Assembly (NCBI GenBank): GCA_018820765.1
Contig: JAHJNN010000017.1
Coordinates: 651,273-715,272 of the forward strand
DNA: 64,000 bases
From: Gammaproteobacteria bacterium
Lineage (GTDB): Bacteria > Pseudomonadota > Gammaproteobacteria > Burkholderiales > Thiobacillaceae
Direction: 5' to 3'
Within the stretch, counting starts at the first letter, position 1. Each line of letters begins with the position of its first letter. Of this stretch, positions 63,958 to 64,000 are shown piece by piece. The notes under the pieces were generated by a model. It was not told the DNA's origin. It did no database searches and saw nothing but the letters and a program-made list of their open reading frames with translations. The translations under genes and the position numbers were made by a program.

Positions 63958-64000
63958 TTGGCCCGCTACAAGCACATCGACACCAGTCCCCGTTTCATTG
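63958..64000 (+). CDS. start of a transposase gene, IS1182/IS5-like (cut by the window edge)
   Basis: From TTG at 63958 the frame reads LARYKHIDTSPRFI to the right edge. The phrase RYKHIDTSPRF is typical of the N-terminus of IS1182-type transposases (as I recall, MARYK..DTSPRFLPVDL). A ribosome binding site, gtggagcga, lies at the right distance. Only 14 codons are visible, so the family call is tentative. Confidence 0.5.
   Translation, partial: MARYKHIDTSPRFI

Overview
The window is about 64 kb of GC-rich, gene-dense bacterial chromosome with no rRNA, no tRNA I could recognise, no prophage and no CRISPR array. The gene content points to a sulfur-oxidising, chemolithoautotrophic betaproteobacterium of the Thiobacillus / Nitrosomonadales type. 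The basis is a form II RuBisCO operon (cbbR-cbbM-cbbQ-cbbO), a DsrC/TusE-family sulfur carrier, a YeeE/YedE sulfur permease, a TauE/SafE exporter, RegB/RegA redox regulators and many c-di-GMP enzymes. The genus is inference; the gene families are read from the sequence.

Layout. 1-5 kb: a partial HigB toxin with HigA, a SAM-dependent methyltransferase, metK, a BrnTA toxin-antitoxin pair and a UDP-glucuronate-type epimerase preceded by the stump of a second epimerase. 5-13 kb: waaA facing a pcm-rhodanese-tolC operon, then thiC under a TPP riboswitch and a 7TMR-DISM diguanylate cyclase. 13-16.6 kb: vapBC, uppP, regA-regB and a candidate small RNA. 16.6-22.6 kb: a copper-handling island with an OprC/NosA-type outer-membrane copper receptor, a divergent PCu(A)C chaperone, and an ECF sigma - anti-sigma - HvfA/HvfB/HvfC operon for a cysteine-rich modified peptide. 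22.7-25 kb: argB, an EVE-domain gene and tauE. 25-29.6 kb: a complete DSF quorum-sensing module, rpfF facing rpfG-rpfC. 30.5-39.5 kb: the sulfur permease, then purine genes (purC fused in frame to an AI-2E-type permease, purM-purN, purK-purE) with two DUF3108 genes and a DUF192 gene.

40-48.5 kb: a DsrC-like protein, a chromate operon (chrA, rhodanese, ChrB-like), then cbbR divergent from cbbM-cbbQ-cbbO. cbbO carries an in-frame insertion of a dispersed palindromic repeat. 48.6-52.7 kb: a compact compatible-solute operon whose best reading is glucosylglycerol metabolism (phosphatase, synthase, GH13 phosphorylase). 52.7-57.5 kb: two c-di-GMP enzymes flanking an orphan ModA-like binding protein. 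57.7-64 kb: a PEP-CTERM protein, an alpha/beta hydrolase, a truncated response regulator cut by a repeat, a patatin lipoprotein, a frameshifted streptogramin-lyase-like gene, small hypotheticals, a TVP38-type membrane protein, and transposon debris with the start of a transposase at the right edge.

Themes. Metal and redox control stands out: RegA-type inverted repeats lie upstream of regB and in the divergent copper-receptor/chaperone promoter, which suggests, but does not prove, that the redox regulator encoded next door controls copper uptake. The strongest candidates for less-described biology are the copper/HvfABC island, the sRNA candidate between regB and the copper receptor, the PerM-PurC fusion, the repeat-invaded cbbO and the split glucosylglycerol operon. 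At least four families of short palindromic repeats sit between or inside genes.
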